A stretch of DNA of 64,000 nucleotides from Solea solea (Eukaryota; Chordata; Actinopteri; Pleuronectiformes; Soleidae), in the NCBI RefSeq assembly GCF_958295425.1, contig NC_081136.1, positions 25,541,436 through 25,605,435 of the forward strand. The letters are read 5' to 3'. The stretch's first letter is position 1, and the number at the start of each line of letters is the position of its first letter. Under the pieces are notes generated by a model, which did not search any database, was not told where the DNA came from, and worked only from the letters and a program-made list of their open reading frames with translations. The translations under genes and the position numbers were made by a program. Of this stretch, positions 11,756 to 25,303 are shown in pieces.

Positions 11756-11786
11756 AGGTCAACAAGGCAATGCTAATAGCCAAAAC

Positions 11787-11944
11787 TTTAAAGGTCCAAT
11801 GTGTAGGAATGATGGTGTTTTATGGCTACAAAAACTAAACTACTTTGATTGTAAACTGATCATACACTCATACAAACATAGTGATGGGTAGTGTGTTCAG
11901 TGTCTGCGAATAAAATGTCCTAAAGGTAAAATCTGGACCTTTAA
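11787..11944. mobile_element. TTAA-flanked short inverted-repeat element
   Basis: The left end CTTTAAAGGTCCA (from 11786) is mirrored by TGGACCTTTAA (to about 11943), with TTAA at both edges. Size and flanks suggest a piggyBac-type or similar MITE of about 155 bp. Confidence 0.55.
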
Positions 11945-12689
11945 TTTGGGGGGAATTTGAATGTATTTTCAAATTCTGCAAATTACATTACATTTTTTTC
12001 CCAGCTGAGGTCCACCCACCTCAAATAGTAATGAAATAAACAAAGAGAAAGAACACAAATACAGAACTTGTGAAATAAGCTAAAAGGTGTGTCCATGCAG
12101 GGACTAAATACTGAAAAAAAACCCACACTGAAACACAAACTGTTTTCAGGGACTTTAAGTCAAAGGTCATGATTAAGGATTATAAACAGACCTCACTGCA
12201 GGATGGAACTGATGACAGCGCTGTCACCAGGGGCAAAGATGTGACTTGACATCCACTTATAAGCTGTAAGGAGAGAAGGCTGAAGACTGATGTGCCAAAT
12301 TTAAATATTAATGCCAGCTACCCGTTTCCTTTAACTCTTCACTGGCTGGTGGATTCTCCCAGCATTTCTCTCTCCTGTTCTTACCACAGATGTTCCCCTT
12401 GTGGCACAACACTCAGGTTCTCTTGGTGCCTTGGCTTCACAGGGTTTGCTCAGAACACACATGCAAGAAGAATCTGGCGACCAATCTGTGTGTTTGAGAA
12501 CCACCATTACTACAGAGACTGATGCTGCATGCTGACAGTCACAGCAGCATTAGGATTAAGGCAGTGGCCACCTGTTAGTGACGAGAATAAAATCACAAAT
12601 CAGTCATACAGACAACTGCTGACCAAACCCAGAGGACAAATCATGTTTTAATAACTGGAAATATAGCTATTTTCAGACATGAACTCTTG

Positions 12690-12860
12690 GCAATGTCCAT
12701 AGACTGTATGTAAAATGCAAGTAGTCTTATTGTTGCAAAACAAACTCCTGGTTTGAAGCCTGAAATTTGCAATTTGACCACTGCTATTTCAGTTTTTGAA
12801 ACCAAAATTTCTCTGACGTCCCCTGCAACCAGGCACCTGCTGAACAACACAAGCTGCCAG
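12690..12860 (-). repeat. Dispersed repeat family R1, inverted copy
   Basis: Read on the minus strand it contains CAGGTGCCTGGTTGCAGG, GACGTCAGAGAA and, at the far end, TACAGTCTATGGA. The same order is found on the plus strand at 24595-24850 and 39236-39575. Confidence 0.65.
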
Positions 12861-13417
12861 TCACATGAGTGTTCACTCATACTGTATGTGTATTGATTGA
12901 GACCATTGATGTTGTATACTGATGTTACAAATCAAGTTAATTTTCCTATAGACTTCCATAGAAAAGATGGAAATGTAAAAATGTCCAGAGATTTGGGTTC
13001 TGAAATAAATCGACATTACAGAGCAGATACATTAATTAAATAATAAGTGTACACCATGAAGTATAGGTTTGTGTATATGTCACTGTAAAAATGGCACAGG
13101 TTCTTCCCTACTTTCTTGACATTGTTTGAAAAGGTAACACTAAACCACAAAGACAGGTTAAAGTAGAAAACTACCGTACCTTCTCAAGGAAACTTGTATT
13201 TAAACTCTACCAGGATAGTAGAGTAACCCCCGAAAAAATGTAAGTGCCATGAAGTTAAGTGCTGCCAGCATTGCTATATAAAAGCTATAACTAATCAAAT
13301 AAAATGAAGACTTTTATTGACTGCACTCCCACACTGATCCTCTTCACTCTAGTTGATTAAACCTCAGCTCAGGCTGAAGTAGTACAATAACAACAGTTAT
13401 ATATGTAAGTAAAAGCA

Positions 13418-14345
13418 CATACAGTGTTGTGAAAAAGTATTTGCATATTTATCACACTTGAAAAAACCTATCCAGACCTACATGCATCCGTTGTTTAATC
13501 ATGAATAAACTGTGATTAACCACATCTTTTGGAAAGGTAAGTTCAATTTCCAGACCTGTTGAATAACATTCGAGCCATTATCCACAAATGGAGAGAACCT
13601 GGAACAGCGGTGAACCTTCCTAGGAGAGGTCGGCCTACAAGGATTACACCAAGAACACATCAACGACTCATCCAGGAGGTCACCAAATAACCTAGAACAA
13701 CATCTAAAGAACTGAAGGCCTCACTTGCCTCAGTTTAGGTCACTAATACGGGGCATCCATGAGAGAGTTCCAAGGCCAAAACCATTGCTGACCAAAGGAA
13801 ACAAAAGACTCATCTCACATTTGTCAAAAAAAATACCCAGATGATCCCCAAGACCTTTTGGAAATGAATCTGTGGACTGACGAGACAAAAGTAGAACGTT
13901 TTGGAAGGTGTGTGTCCCGTTACAGCTGGAGTAAAACTAACAGTCAAACATGGTGATGGTAGTGTGATGGTCTGCTGGGGCTGCTTTATTTACAGCACTA
14001 TAACTGATGGAAACATGAATTCTGCTCTCTACCAGAAAATCCTGAAGGAGAATGTCTGGCTATCATTTCATTCATGACCTCAAGCTCAAGTTGGGGCAAT
14101 GCAGCAGGACAATGATCCGAAACACACTGGCAAGTCCACCTCTGAATGGCTTAAAAATAAAGGTTTTGGAGAGGCCTAGTCAAAGTCCAGACTTAAATCT
14201 GATTGAGGTGCTGTGGTATGAGGCCATTTATGCTCAAAACCCCTTCAGTGTGACTGGGGGTTAAAACAAATCTGCAAAGAAGAGCGGGCCAAGACTCCAT
14301 TGCCAGTTATCGCCAACACATCAATGCAATTGTTGTGTGCTATCT
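13418..14345 (+). pseudogene. Decayed Tc1/mariner-like transposase
   Basis: The left end CAGTGTTGTGAAAAAGTATT is a typical Tc1-type terminal repeat. The body translates in several frames into Tc1 transposase pieces. The C-terminal piece includes PSQSPDLNLIEVLW, the conserved end of the DDE catalytic domain with the last acidic residue retained. Upstream are the DNA-binding linker (GRPTRITPRT-like) and the WGCF block. Frameshifts and stops are frequent, and no matching right terminal repeat was found. It belongs to a different Tc1 family from 6686-7138. Confidence 0.85.
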
Positions 14346-15157
14346 TTGTCTAATATTAAAGCTTTCTGTAGGAGGTCCTAAGCAGAGCAAGAGATACCAT
14401 GACATACCTGCACAACCTGCATATTTCACAACACTCACAGCCTGTGCTGCCGAGCCCAAGCAACACGTTTTACTCCTTTCACGACTTTGCCCTTCTGCAA
14501 AGAGCTCTGCTGACAAGACTGTGATAGGTGTTATCCACTGGGCTCCTGGCAGAATGGATACTGGCCTGCACTCTCTGTCTGCCACCTCGCGGCACAAGGG
14601 AACTTCCAGTTTCATCAACCAGATAGGATTTTTGTCAAAAACTGCCATTTTGAAAATACAGTATTAATGGGGACTTGTGGCCATTAAGAAGCTTGCTCGC
14701 TGCACATCCGATTCCCTGCGTCAGCCTCCCTGTCCTGGTTTGATGTATGACTAGGCTTGCGCTCCTCGTTGCTTCTCCAACTAAGAAGGAGCGTGTCACA
14801 GCAGGAGTTTACGTGATGCTGCTGCATCAGAACTCAGCGGCACCACAGAGTTTTCTATCTGAAAGCTGCACACATGACGGCTGCGAGTGCCGAAATTGGA
14901 AGGATGGGTTGTGACATCTGGGTATCCTGAGAGAACATCCTGGGTAAATGGGAGGAAAATAGATCAAGCTTGGCAGGAGAGAGCAAAAAGAGAGAGAGGG
15001 TGAGGGAGGAAGAGAGGCAGCTGGCAGCAGCTGCCAGCAAACGCAAGGGGCTTGATAAATACTTCACCAGCCAGTGGCACAGCACAGAAACCCCTGTTGC
15101 ATAACAAGCAATAAGGCTTGGGAGGCTGACTGCAGGGTGCAGGTCAAATGGGAGAGG

Positions 15158-15181
15158 ATTGTGTGTGTGTGTGTGTGTGTC
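15158..15181. repeat. (GT)n microsatellite
   Basis: About 11 tandem GT units in intergenic DNA. Confidence 0.9.
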
Positions 15182-15366
15182 CATGTTTCTCCCCCTTCTG
15201 TTGTGTCTGTGTGGAGCTTCGAGTGACAATCATGTGGATGTGATTCTCATGTTGTGCCACAGCCTCATGTTTGCTCCTGGTGAGGTGGCTCCTCCGTTCA
15301 CTTGCCCCGAGATGTACACACATCATCAATGTGCCAATCATTATTGATTCAATTGCACAAATTCAC

Positions 15367-15565
15367 ACAGGCTTAAAGCTGCGCTGTGTAAAATGTATGT
15401 GAAATGATTTTATTGGGCAGGAACTGAGAATAAAATAATTGTGAATGAGCCTTTTATATTTAAATCAGGAGCTGAGGACCACCATGTTTTGATGGTATCT
15501 GAAGGCTACGTAGCTTTTCCAAAACACTTGAAAGAGAAGTGAAGTGAGGGATCTTCAGATGCAAC
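15367..15565 (+). repeat. Dispersed repeat family R4, copy 1
   Basis: It shares AGCCTT, GGACCACCATGTTT, CTGAAGGCTAC(A/G)TAG and GTGA(A/G)(G)TGAGGGAT in the same order with 27930-28180. It appears to be a diverged teleost repeat. Confidence 0.55.
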
Positions 15566-16224
15566 ATGCACCGTCATTAATTAAAGATAGGGTTGGAGGG
15601 TTGGAGATCCTGGAAAAACAGTTGGAGCAGGGTACAATTTTGAATTCAAAAGTCCAAGCCCCTTTCTTCAGACTTCCCTCCGAAGCTCCGCTTCCAGAGC
15701 ACAGGGACGGGTAACAAACACAGATTCACGAGCACTGTGCAGCATCAGTAACTTTCGGTACTTTTCTGTGATGCTAAGTTACTTGTTCAAATGACAACGT
15801 GATGCCACAAATACTCTCAAAAGATCACAAAGACATAAAGTGAATGTAGAAACGGAGCCACCATGTCATCACTTTGCAGCCATTTCTGGGCCTTCAATTG
15901 TCGCCACCGTTACATTGATGCATCACGATCCAATTCATTTGTTCGTGCCGTTAAATATGATTGGATTGTGTTTGTACGAGCCTCTTTGTTCCACAGCCGA
16001 CTGACATTTTTAATTTTTTTGAAAGTGCGATCATTAATTGGTTACAATACAAACATGCTCCAGAAATTGATCTCCCACCCGACCTTTAATGTTGCTAAAT
16101 TTTACACACCGTACATTTGTAGCTGCAGTGCAGGACTTTTAGTGATGTTACTCTGCCTTTGTTTGCTGTGTTCTTCATGTGAAAACGGGTTCTGTCAAGC
16201 AAGACCGGAAATGGGAGCAGTTAG

Positions 16225-16530
16225 CCGTGTTTTTGGAGCGGTATAGTACGGTACAGTCTGGGTGGAGCTAGACCGGCTCGACCCACGACAGTCAGCTGAT
16301 TGAACAACATAAAGACATCTCATACAAAGCTTGACGTCTTGTTGACACAAACAGGCACAAACCGAGCAGGAAAAAAAGATGTCGGTTAAATGTCGCACCA
16401 TCGGGCACAGCCCACACCCCGCCTACCAAGCAAAGGTACTAATGCAAGCCTGACCCAGGACTTTATCATTCCAAACCATACCATTCTGTACCAAACCAAA
16501 CCGTATCATTTCCGTTGGAAACATGTCTGT
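16225..16530. repeat. Fish repeat with GGTACGG/TCGACC motifs
   Basis: The motifs GGTATAGTACGGTACAG, AGACCGGCTCGACCCACGAC and TTTCCGTTGGAAAC resemble a widespread teleost non-autonomous DNA transposon. A related stretch is at 23695-23890 (TATCGGCTCAGCTCGCTTGG, GGTACC, AAATGGAAACACAAAAAA). Confidence 0.45.
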
Positions 16531-17724
16531 ATACAGCAGAGGAAGAAGGGAGGGTGGGGACAAGAGGCACTTATGACCAGATTTTTTAAGATGTAGAATT
16601 AATTTCTGAAAAATGTTAATGGCACTTCTTTGTGGTTTCAGTCTTACATTCATTCCAGTCAGCTGTTTGCAGCCATCTTGTTGCTGTTGCCTCCATCTGT
16701 CTTGACACAAAAACAAATCATTTCCTGTGTGCAGCGCAGCAGGAACATCGAAGGGCAAGAGCTGTAAGTGAAAAGTCAGGCTACTACAGTTTTAATGCGT
16801 AAGGGAGCAGAAAAACAGATGCTGCCTTCCTTCACTGTCATCACAATGAAACTGGGATGAAAAGACGGAACTTAAAAATAGCTCTTTGGTGAAATGAAAA
16901 GACTTTGTGCCAGCTCTGTAATCCCAATCACCACTGTCACGATAATGTGTTGCCACATTTACAGCACAAGCTCCTGCTCTGTTATTAATTTAATCTGCTA
17001 CACAAGACGACTGAGGGTGGACATTTCGGAAATGTATTGGGAATCTATAACTACTAAGGAAACAAAATGTACAACATATGATCTATAGAACAGCAAGAAA
17101 GAAGTTGACCGTCAGTGTATATGGAGAACAAAAACAAACAAGAAAAACATCTTATGCACCAGGGGTACATTTTAAAGAACCTCCCTGGTTCTGCCTCCGA
17201 CTTTCGGGAAAAACACAGTGTCAGTGAAGCCTCTACGATGCCGGAAGTCATTTTTGAATTTACCTCCATGCATTATTCATCGGCTGGCTGCTGCCGTTGT
17301 CCTGTCCGTGTGCCATGGCCTATTTACAGAGTCACTCGTGAATCCATTAGCCGTGAACAGTGGAGTGCTGTGAGCAGCTCCACAGGAACATGAAGTCATT
17401 CATAAACATAATAACACTTAGACAATGACAACAGCAGCTGAGCCTTTAAACTTGGCTGGGGTTAATGATAATAATAATAATAATGTCATCGCCCTGTTGA
17501 CGATATTACACACAAAGCATTTACACTTTCAGATTTCAGACAATGTTTTAGTAACATTTTAGCCATATTAGTGATGCTTCCACCAGTCCCTCACCATGAT
17601 ATTTGCGGTTCCAGTTATTTTGGTGATCACGTTGCGTGTCTTACTTAATTATCAGTGTTGGACAAGTTACTCAGGAAGTGTAATCAAGTGTAATTGACTT
17701 ATTTTTGCTTTAAAAAAGTAACAC

Positions 17725-17765
17725 GATTCCCAGCTGACATAGCGCAAAAAAGAAGGGCACACCCT
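17725..17765 (+). repeat. R3 family fragment
   Basis: CCCAGCTGACATAGCGC and ACACCCTGACCAG match the core of the R3 family. This is a 40-bp fragment. Confidence 0.55.
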
Positions 17766-20090
17766 GACCAGAGCCAACATACAAACAATAATCTTTATCT
17801 ATTATTTGCTATCAAAAGACACGAGTTGCATTACTAATTCTGTTATTGTTGGAAATACAATCAAAACAGTGATGTGCAGCAAGTTTCTTTTGGAGCTGAA
17901 CTTTTTTTGGAGCCACTTTTGTTTTGCGTGAATGTCCGCGTGTGAAAGTGAACCCACAGGACGAGCAGACTGGGCCTCTGAGGAGACAACGAACAACTAA
18001 CTGGCTTCTAATCCTCTGGTTGAATGGAAAGCGCCACATCGGCTGGATTTGGTCAGACCTGGGTCATTGTCAGGTCTGTGCTCGTCTCTGGCCTCGCGCT
18101 ATACGTCCAGCCTCTGTGCTGAACACTGCAAACGCATTGCTGCAGGATTCTGCAAGGGGAATAACATACACACACACAAAATACTTCTAAACAAATATCT
18201 AAAAAAAATGTGCTTCATATCTTCTTGTGCCAAATAAACAATTAAGGTACATGTGCAGCGATACAGAACTCAGCAGCATCAAAGCAGGAAAAATGAGTCA
18301 CCATTTATCACAGAGACGACACAGCTGCCTACAGTCTTATTCTCATAAATACCATTATTTAGCATTTCAGTCAATGCAGAACACCTGAAAGAACAATCAT
18401 GTGTTATTATTGTGTGAGTGACGCCCTCCAACATATTATCTGGCACTGGCTGATGTGTGGATGATATGGCCAAAAAACTGACATAACATTTTTGAATACA
18501 CTTTAGAGACAAATAGAGAAGAAACCTGTGAACACAGATTTCACACTTCTCTATGGACAGAAAATGATAAACATTATATTGATATATATTAAACCTTTCT
18601 TATATTGATATTGAAGAACATGATATATTTAATATTATGTGGTATTGCTCAGGCATACAAGGCTAAAACACCACTTAAGCTGACTGAGTGGTGGGAAACA
18701 AAACAGGCATATGGGTCAATAATAGAATAAATAAACATATGGAAAATGTAATAACTACCTTAGTCATTGCAACCAAAACAAAAAGTCATCAAGTGTGCAT
18801 ATTTGTGCTCATATTCTCAGTGTTAAAGAGTTAATTAATAAAATCTATACCAGCTTAAGCCTTTAACATCTTAAGTGGCTAACAGCTGTTTTTCCTTGTG
18901 TCCCTGCTGGCAGCATCCATGTCTCCGGTTCATTAAAGTCAGTGTTGACTGTTTCAGTTCTTAAAACAACCACTCCTTTCAAAGAAATCCCTGTATTATC
19001 CTTTAAAGTAGCATCTTACTTCCTAAAGAACATGCAAACACACATGTTTTGATTGAACTGATATTTCAGCACTAATAAGACATCTGTAGTTTATATTTAT
19101 ATTTATAGTTGCATTTATTTGCTTCTGTTCGAGCACACTTGGTGTATAACTCCATCAGCCAAGCACCCACATATTCTTCTGCTACACAGGGATTTTTAGC
19201 TGCGCACACATCACCCACCTCCCTAAATATAGTACCTGCTATGCTAAAACATGCAAATATGGAATGTCTTTTGTCTCTGTCTCTTAGTGGTGGTGTTTTC
19301 CCCAAAAAGATTTCATGCAGGATATTTCTGCTCTGCTTCTGCATTTTAGTGACACTGGCAATGTTAAAGTGACAGACGTTACACACCAAAAATAAATGAT
19401 AAATGTTGCATTACATGTATCCCTATTGCAGCTTTTGCGATTTGCCAATTGCATTATTTTAACAATGAAGAGCTCAGCCCCAGCTGAATACAGTCAGGAG
19501 TGCAGAAGCCCCTGAATCAGTTGCAACAACTCTCCCCTGGCATCCTTCCCCTTCACCCCCTACGTGGACGTCTTCCTGCCGCTGACTGTGAACTCGCAGC
19601 CTTCGTCTGACAATGACGGCGATTTCTGTATCTTACATCACATCTGTTTATCCATCCACAACATAAAACACATTTATGTTCCTCGTCCAATCTCCTTTTA
19701 TCTCCTCCTGGCAGACCGTGTCTCTGCCGTACTATTTCACTGCTGCATTTGCTGCCTACCTTATTTCAGGACATAAGCCGTTTATCCCGTTGTGTGAACT
19801 AAACTTAAACTTGCTGTTATGACCAGTACAAATTATGATCATCATGTTTGTGGTCAAAAGGGCAGCAGAGGGGACAGAGTGGTGGCACAGGCTAATGTCT
19901 GCAGTCTGCGACAGTAAACAGGCACATCAAAGAATATGAATAACATTTGTGTGGGAGCTCTTAAGTGGCATTGTCCTTCTAATTTTCCTTCTCATGTAAA
20001 TTCATGATTAAATTCCCTATATCCCCCCTGTACAGCTTGCATGTCTCATTTTCTCTTGAGAGTCAGACACCAAAACAACTGACACTTTCA

Positions 20091-20290
20091 TCCATCAATT
20101 TTCTACCGCTTACTCCACCACATGAACTGTGGGAGGAAACTGGAGAACCCACAGAAAACCTCCCCACACACACACAGAGGGAGAGCATGCAAACTCCATG
20201 CAGAAAGGCTGTTGTTCCGACAGGGTCTTGATCCCGGGTCATCTTGCTGCAAAGGCAATAGTGCTAACCACTACACCAACCGCGTGGCCC
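20091..20290 (+). repeat. R3 family, 3' part
   Basis: It contains CTGTGGGAGGAAACTGGAGA, GAGCATGCAAACTCCATGCA, CCCGGGTCATCTTGCTGC and GTGCTAACCACTACACCAAC. The same landmarks are at 23318-23457. Confidence 0.75.
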
Positions 20291-20447
20291 CTGACACTTT
20301 CAATCTTTTAAATGAAGTCATACACAATTAAACCAAACAAAAGATCATAACTTTTTTTTTTTCCTTTTATAGCAGCACCATGTGTCAGATTCACACCTGG
20401 TTTAATCAGAAAGACTCGTTTTAAAGCACAGTTTAATCAAACTAAAA

Positions 20448-20650
20448 CCATAGTCCGACTAACACAGGCAATCGGATAACTCTGTAACGGTATACATTCA
20501 GGAGTAAACCGACTATGAATCGCATTATCCAGGTACGTTAGTCTGACTATAAGATTAGCTCGATTTTAGTCGGACTAGACATGTTGACATGACATTAAGA
20601 AAACCAAATTATTGTCTTAGTCCGACTAAAATCAGACTTTTAACGTGCGC
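20448..20650. mobile_element. Repeat with AGTCGGACTAAAAT inverted motifs
   Basis: GATTTTAGTCGGACTA (20561-20576) is mirrored exactly by TAGTCCGACTAAAATC (20620-20635), and TAGTCCGACTAA also occurs at about 20452. It looks like a non-autonomous element with multiple internal copies of its end motif. Confidence 0.5.
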
Positions 20651-21784
20651 GTAAACACACCGCCTCTTAGTAAGTCACCTGAACAGATGGAGACGTAACT
20701 CAGAACAGAGGACACCAATTTAATTTTTAACACAAACCTGACACCTCAAATCAAACACACAGGGCATGAAACAACAACTGCCATTTGTATTTAAAAGTTG
20801 CAATCTACAGCTTAAACGCTCTCTGACTAACAGGTGTGTGTTGGTGTGTCTTAGTGTGGTCCTGCTTCATATTTTAAGATATATTAGTATATTTCTACAT
20901 TTATAGTGACAGAGTGAACACTGGAACCAGCCTAAAGGCTGATCATTGAGACAGGGTTTTTGTGTCGTGTGTAACCAGACTGAGCAGAGACCAACTGAGA
21001 TGTCTGATACTATGATGACGAGTCAGCAGATCATCGGCCACACAGACAGGCAGGCTGGCAACCAGAGGAGGCAGCGCTTTCCAAATCTCTGAGTCATCAC
21101 CTGTGTTTTTGTTTTTTTGGATTGCCGTTCCTCCTCCTCCTCCTCGACCTCCACCACATCTTCCCCTTCGCCTCTGTTATTTCAGCCATCAATCTCAGTG
21201 ACAGCACATGCAAATAGAGCTGTTAGGAGTCAGGCAGCAGTCGCACACAGAGGCTAAGTGGGCGATATCAAACCACAGCCATGAGTTCAGGAGGGGAACA
21301 GTGACTTTGACATTTTAGGGAGTTCATTATTGGGCAGGGAGAAAGCAAGAACAGTGAAATTAAGGAGGACACAGTTGTTCCTGAGAACAAGAATGTAATG
21401 ATCAAATAACTGAACAGTTCTACTGCAGCACAATACAAGAGGTGAGATCTGTGCAAGGAAACCCTTTTCTGATGAATTACCTAACAGAAGAATCACAGCT
21501 AACTAAATACGGACGATGCAAACATAAAAGGGATCATTTTTCAACAGTGACGTGAAAGTGATTTGATGAATCCTTCATTTTTTTAAGGTTTCTTTGGAGA
21601 GTAGGAAGCCGTCATCGGTGCTGGAGGAGCAGTCATTCCACCATATGGACCACTAGTTGTGGAACAGCCAATAAGAGCGCCTCCCCTTTCTCTTAACTGT
21701 CCTGTGATTGGTCAAAGTCTTTGGTGATGAGACAGAATTTGCAATGGCTATAATTGGATTGCAAAGGAGATGCAGACGTGTCAT

Positions 21785-21970
21785 TGCTCTGTTGCTGTAT
21801 ACACACAATGCTCCCACTGTCAGGTCTGGTAAAAATTCCTTTACAGAGCCCAATTTCAGATGAAGATGTGGCATACAAATAATGTTACATCATTTTTGTT
21901 CACAAAGTCCAAACAGAGGAAAGACAACAACAACAAAAATCACCAAAAGTTTCATGCTGGAGCTTTAAGT
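21785..21970 (+). repeat. Dispersed repeat family R2, copy 1
   Basis: It shares TGTATACACACAA(A)TGCTCC, a gap, TTTCAGATGAAG(A/G)ATG and a distal AAAGTT...GCAGCTTTAA-like end with copies at 43745-43920 and 56262-56450. Confidence 0.6.
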
Positions 21971-23129
21971 CATTCATTTTAGATTAATGTCAAATAGAGT
22001 GATTAATGTTGCCATGTTTCAAGAGTGATGCAGAATACAATGACCTTCATGACATCATCGGAGAACATTCACATGCCACCCACTTGGAAAATCTGTCACC
22101 TGGTTCAAGGAAATGATGAGAAACAGGTAAAACCGGGATTCATTAAAAATGGAGAATGACAGTGCAAAAAACCTGCAGCTCTCCTGACATAATCTGTTAC
22201 CTGAACAGTCTTCACAGGTTAGAGGGTGTCAAGCCAAATAAACAGCAGCCTTTGTGAACTTGCAAACCCCACAGTAATCACTGCCTGGGCTTAAAAAAGC
22301 TGCAGTGGTGAAACTCAATCTGCACAAACTGTGCCGCGTTGATGATCCTGCCCTCTACGACACCGTGAGATCGGCTTTTGTTTTTATGGCGACGCAAAGC
22401 TAAACGAGGGAAACCCGAGACAGGACCCGGGAGTCCATTAACAAAGCCGAGAGGGACAATGTATGCGCAGAATTTGTCTTCGGTAATGTTTATAACAGAT
22501 GAAGTTAACAAAACAGACCATCAGACAGTCACACAGTGGGAACTAATCATTACAGACGTTCAGTCCAAGTGAACTGTGAAAATGTCACTAATTGGAGTGA
22601 TCAAGCAAACGACGTGGAGTTTGATAAACAACCTTCAAAAGCTAGACAATGAGTTGATAACATCGTCATCCTCACTGCTAAATGTTTGCCACCATTCCGT
22701 CAGATTATTACAACCACAGGTCCTGGACACTAACTACTGTATATAGCAGATACGTGCTACATGTGACCCAGTGAACCACACATCATGTGATGTTTGCAAG
22801 TCATATTTGTTACAAATTACAGTCATTTCTGGTGTTTATTGCTCTGTGTGCCGGTAGTATGTAGGTCACAAAGCTTCATGCTACAGCAATAATCAGCAGC
22901 AAAAAGCATGAAATTCGTCTATTCTTTGATCTAACTTGAGTCCTTGTGAGTTCCACGTGACAGCGTTTTCACTCATCGCTGCATCACTCTGGTCTATAGT
23001 TAATTTGTAATTTTTTTTTCTACATCTGCGTAGACATTCATCTTTGTTAAACCTCTAATGGAGCTTTCCATTATACAGTTCGAGCTCACGTCATCAGCTT
23101 CACAAAACTGCCATGACATGAATCATTCA

Positions 23130-23457
23130 CTCACTCACTCACCTTCTACCGCTTTATCCTCCACAATCCAAGCTGACATAGGGCACATCTAGGGTACACC
23201 TTGGACAGTTCGCCAAACCATCACAGGGCCACATATAGAAACAAACAACCATCCACTCTCACATTCACAATTTAGAGTGTCCAATTTATCTAAAATCACC
23301 AAATCTGCATGTTTTCAGACTGTGGGAGGGAACAGAGAACCCGGAGAAAACCCATGCACACACTCATGCCATGCAGAAAGGCCCTTGTTCCGACCGGTTT
23401 GCAGACCCGGGTCTTCTGGCTGCAAAGGCAAGAGTGCTAACCACTACGCCAACCAGA
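23130..23457 (+). repeat. R3 family, near full-length copy
   Basis: It runs from CCTTCTACCGCTTTATCC through CAAGCTGACATAGGGCACAT, CTTGGACAGTTCGCC, AATTTAGAGTGTCC, GACTGTGGGAGGGAACAGAG to GTGCTAACCACTACGCCAAC. It is the longest copy in the window and joins the segments seen separately at 11515 and 20091. Confidence 0.75.
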
Positions 23458-23694
23458 ATCAGTTAATGACAAAGATTAATTCAGTACTTCCTGCATGACC
23501 AGAGCACAGACTCCTGTGTCTGGTCTGACAGAGCCACTGAACTGAAATACGGCTGAACTTGGTTGTGATTCACAGACTCTTCTGTTAAACATTTTAGAGA
23601 TGTCCTTGCCAAATGTTGGAGATGAATTCATGTTTTGGGATTTTGAACTGATTTAGAGTTCGGCATTGTTTGGTGTGACTCTTCCAGTGACGAC

Positions 23695-23890
23695 ACTCTC
23701 TGACCAATCGGTCGGCAGCAGTCTGTCGACGTCACATTTTAGTATCGGCTCAGCTCGCTTGGAACCTCACCAGAGCAGGTACCAAAAAACAGCATCAGGT
23801 ACCAGGCACGACAGCAAATGGAAACACAAAAAACCCCAGAGTAGAGTCGAAATCTAGCCGAATAATAGCTAGAATTGTATAATGGAAAGG
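23695..23890. repeat. Fish GGTACC/TCGGCTC repeat, second copy
   Basis: The motifs TATCGGCTCAGCTCGCTTGG, GAGCAGGTACCA and AAATGGAAACACAAAAAA are typical of the same type as 16225-16530. Diverged. Confidence 0.4.
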
Positions 23891-24594
23891 TGCCATAAGG
23901 GTCTCTCCTCAAAACAATAACTAAAGACTGCTTGTGCTTCTCCAGTTTGACTGACTGGAGAAGCAGCATGGGATCAGGAGTGTTGTTGTCTTCTTGTCTC
24001 ATTTAGTTCCCCTGTTTGTTTGCTCCTTATGGGGTGATCTTCAGCAGACATGCAGCAAATGGCAATAAGGAGTCGTAATCGATGTGTGCAAAAAACACAC
24101 ACAAAACATAAAATGAAATTAAAAAAAGCTAAGAGCAGAGACGGTATATTGTCAGACGCTCCAGTCCTCTGTGTTTCATTTTCATCAGATTTGTGTGTGA
24201 ATGAAATGCTGGTTTTCACAGTATTTTCTTTTTCTTTTTTACAGCACACATCTGAGTGACACACAACAGAAGCTCGTCAGCTGTGTCAGTTGGTGTCAGC
24301 TCAAAATGTCACTCCGAGAGGATAAACATCATTTGTGCTTGCAAACTAAACAGGCATCGCATACTGTATATGCGATACCTGCTCAGACTGGGCTTCTAAC
24401 CTGCTCAGACTGGGCTTATTTCCTGCTGTCAGAAGCTCTCTGGATCTTCGCCTGTCAGATTGTACAGATTGTACTGATTGTACTGATTGCTTCCCCCGAA
24501 TCAATGCCTCATTTTGAATTCAGCTGTAACTATTTTCAATGTGGTCAAGACATAAGTCTTCAGGGTTTTCCTGCAGCCGAATAGGAAGTGAAAA

Positions 24595-24850
24595 TATCTT
24601 GAAAAGCCACTAGGGGTTGACTCCACTGGTTGCAAAAAGAACTCAGTTTGAATTTAAAAAAAATTCTTACTTGATTTACAACAACGGTAAACATTAATGG
24701 TCACTGGTTTCCGGTCTTGTTGTATTCATGTTCCATTTTAGAGGAAACTAGATTATAAAGTACGGCACATGAGTGGACACCAGTGTGATTGACAGCTGCT
24801 ATTGTCCAATAGGTGCCTGGTGGCGGGCGATGTCTGTGAACTTCTGGTGG
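24595..24850 (+). repeat. Dispersed repeat family R1, copy
   Basis: The landmarks are GACTCCACTGGTTGCAAAA, TTCTTACTTGATTTA, CACATGAGTGGACA, CAGTGTGATTGACAGCT and GGCGATGTCTGTGAA. The same order occurs at 39236-39575. Confidence 0.7.
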
Positions 24851-25218
24851 CGATATGTCAACATAGCCCCGGCTAAATCCCAGACTCTTATGGGAGATGT
24901 CACAGCCGTTGTCACATGATCACAATTCAGGGCTTTCATGTTAAGGCAGAACAAAAGAGAAAGAGAGAGAGACAGGCTCAACTTGTTCTTCTTAGAATGT
25001 CATGAAATGACCTAATTAAGCTAAAGCTCTCTCAGAGGTTCAAGGTCCAAAGAGACAAATTCACGACTTAACACAAAATAGCAATGACATGCTCTACAGG
25101 AAATAATCACGGACAGGCTTTTGATCTTTTGTAACGCACTTCAGAGGCTCTGCTTTAATTACATGTCACATTCTGGCAGGGATGAAGTGCAAAGAGCTGG
25201 TTACTATAGACAACAGAT

Positions 25219-25238
25219 ATGTATATATGTATGTGTAT

Positions 25239-25303
<65 letters not shown>

